From: JAZNOL01 sp045580815
Lineage (GTDB): Bacteria; Bacillota; Clostridia; RUG12999
Direction of reading: 5' to 3'
Length of the DNA stretch: 5,596 nucleotides
Assembly (NCBI GenBank): GCA_045580815.1
Contig: JAZNOL010000059.1
Span: forward strand, 1 to 5,596
Part shown: one piece after another, positions 5,466-5,596 of the stretch
Layout of the letters: every line of letters begins with the position of its first letter
Position numbering within the stretch: the stretch's first letter is position 1
Translations under genes and position numbers: made by a program
The notes under the pieces: model-generated
The model's database searches: none
What the model was told of the DNA's origin: nothing
Seen by the model: only the letters and a program-made list of their open reading frames with translations

Positions 5466-5596
5466 GTCGAAACATTTTGGATTGACAATGATGCCTGCAA
5501 TTTAAGCAAAGACAAAGAATTTAAACGGGCGGACAGAATCGTCCGTCCCTACGGGGTTGTGATGTCACAAGCCTCTCCTGTGTAAGGGGGCGAAGC
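5466..5596. other. Gene-free operon end, with possible start of a dispersed repeat
   Basis: No open frame here looks like a gene. An AT-rich stretch (5466-5525) leads into a GC-rich stem-loop (5527-5548), then a palindrome TTGTGA-TG-TCACAA (5557-5570), then CCTCTCC and a G-rich run (5572-5589). The texture (CGTCCGTCCCTACGGGG, then AGCCTCTCCTGTGTAAGGGG) resembles the GC-rich repeats that litter intergenic regions of gut Clostridia genomes. That resemblance is from memory, and the element is cut by the window edge. Confidence 0.45.
5527..5548. repeat. GC-rich stem-loop, REP-like; weak candidate for the operon terminator
   Basis: GGGCGGAC (5527-5534) pairs with GTCCGTCC (5541-5548) over 8 base pairs including one G-U, with the loop AGAATC. 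It is 61 bases after the exporter stop. There is no T run after the stem (it is followed by CTACGGGG), so it is not a standard intrinsic terminator. It may be a repeat stem that happens to end or stabilise the transcript. Confidence 0.45.

Noticed and set aside
5482..5510. TTGACA after the exporter gene as a promoter
   Set aside because: There is no acceptable -10 at 16-18 bases and no gene follows in the window.
5557..5570. TTGTGA-TG-TCACAA as a CRP/FNR-like operator
   Set aside because: The half-site spacing of 2 is wrong for CRP-type sites, it is not in front of a visible gene, and it lies in repeat-like DNA.

Overview
The window looks like chromosomal DNA from an endospore-forming member of the Clostridia, probably an uncultured gut lineage of the Oscillospiraceae/Acutalibacteraceae kind. 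The reasons are a clear spoVAC gene, strong Gram-positive ribosome-binding sites (AGGAGG types), moderate GC with AT-rich spacers, and short structured intergenic repeats. The taxonomic placement is inference; no rRNA or other marker gene is present.

Layout, left to right. (1) Bases 2-328 hold the C-terminal end of a Gfo/Idh/MocA-family dehydrogenase, cut by the window edge. (2) Bases 329-664 contain no gene. They carry a roughly 312-bp element (350-661) bounded by long imperfect terminal inverted repeats and filled with nested hairpins, one of which may act as a terminator. (3) spoVAC lies at 665-1102 on the minus strand and converges on the dehydrogenase, with no spoVAD or spoVAE beside it. 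(4) A 108-bp divergent spacer holds a good sigma-A-type promoter for the rightward operon and a weak forespore-sigma-like site for spoVAC. (5) A five-gene rightward operon fills 1211-5465: three tandem, overlapping M42 metallo-aminopeptidase paralogs, then the two halves of a split ThrE-type exporter. (6) The last 131 bases hold no gene, but they have a GC-rich stem-loop and what looks like the start of another dispersed repeat cut by the window edge.

Working together: M42 (TET-like) enzymes trim peptides from the N-terminus inside the cell, and ThrE-family transporters export small amino or organic acids. The operon therefore reads as a peptide-processing module with an overflow exporter. 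The three peptidases keep the metal-binding and catalytic residues but belong to visibly different M42 subtypes, so they could have complementary specificities or form mixed particles. No known defence, mobile or biosynthetic system is recognisable. The least explained items are the peptidase triad with its exporter, the 312-bp structured repeat, the isolated spoVAC, and a nearly identical 45-bp tract shared by peptidases 2 and 3.
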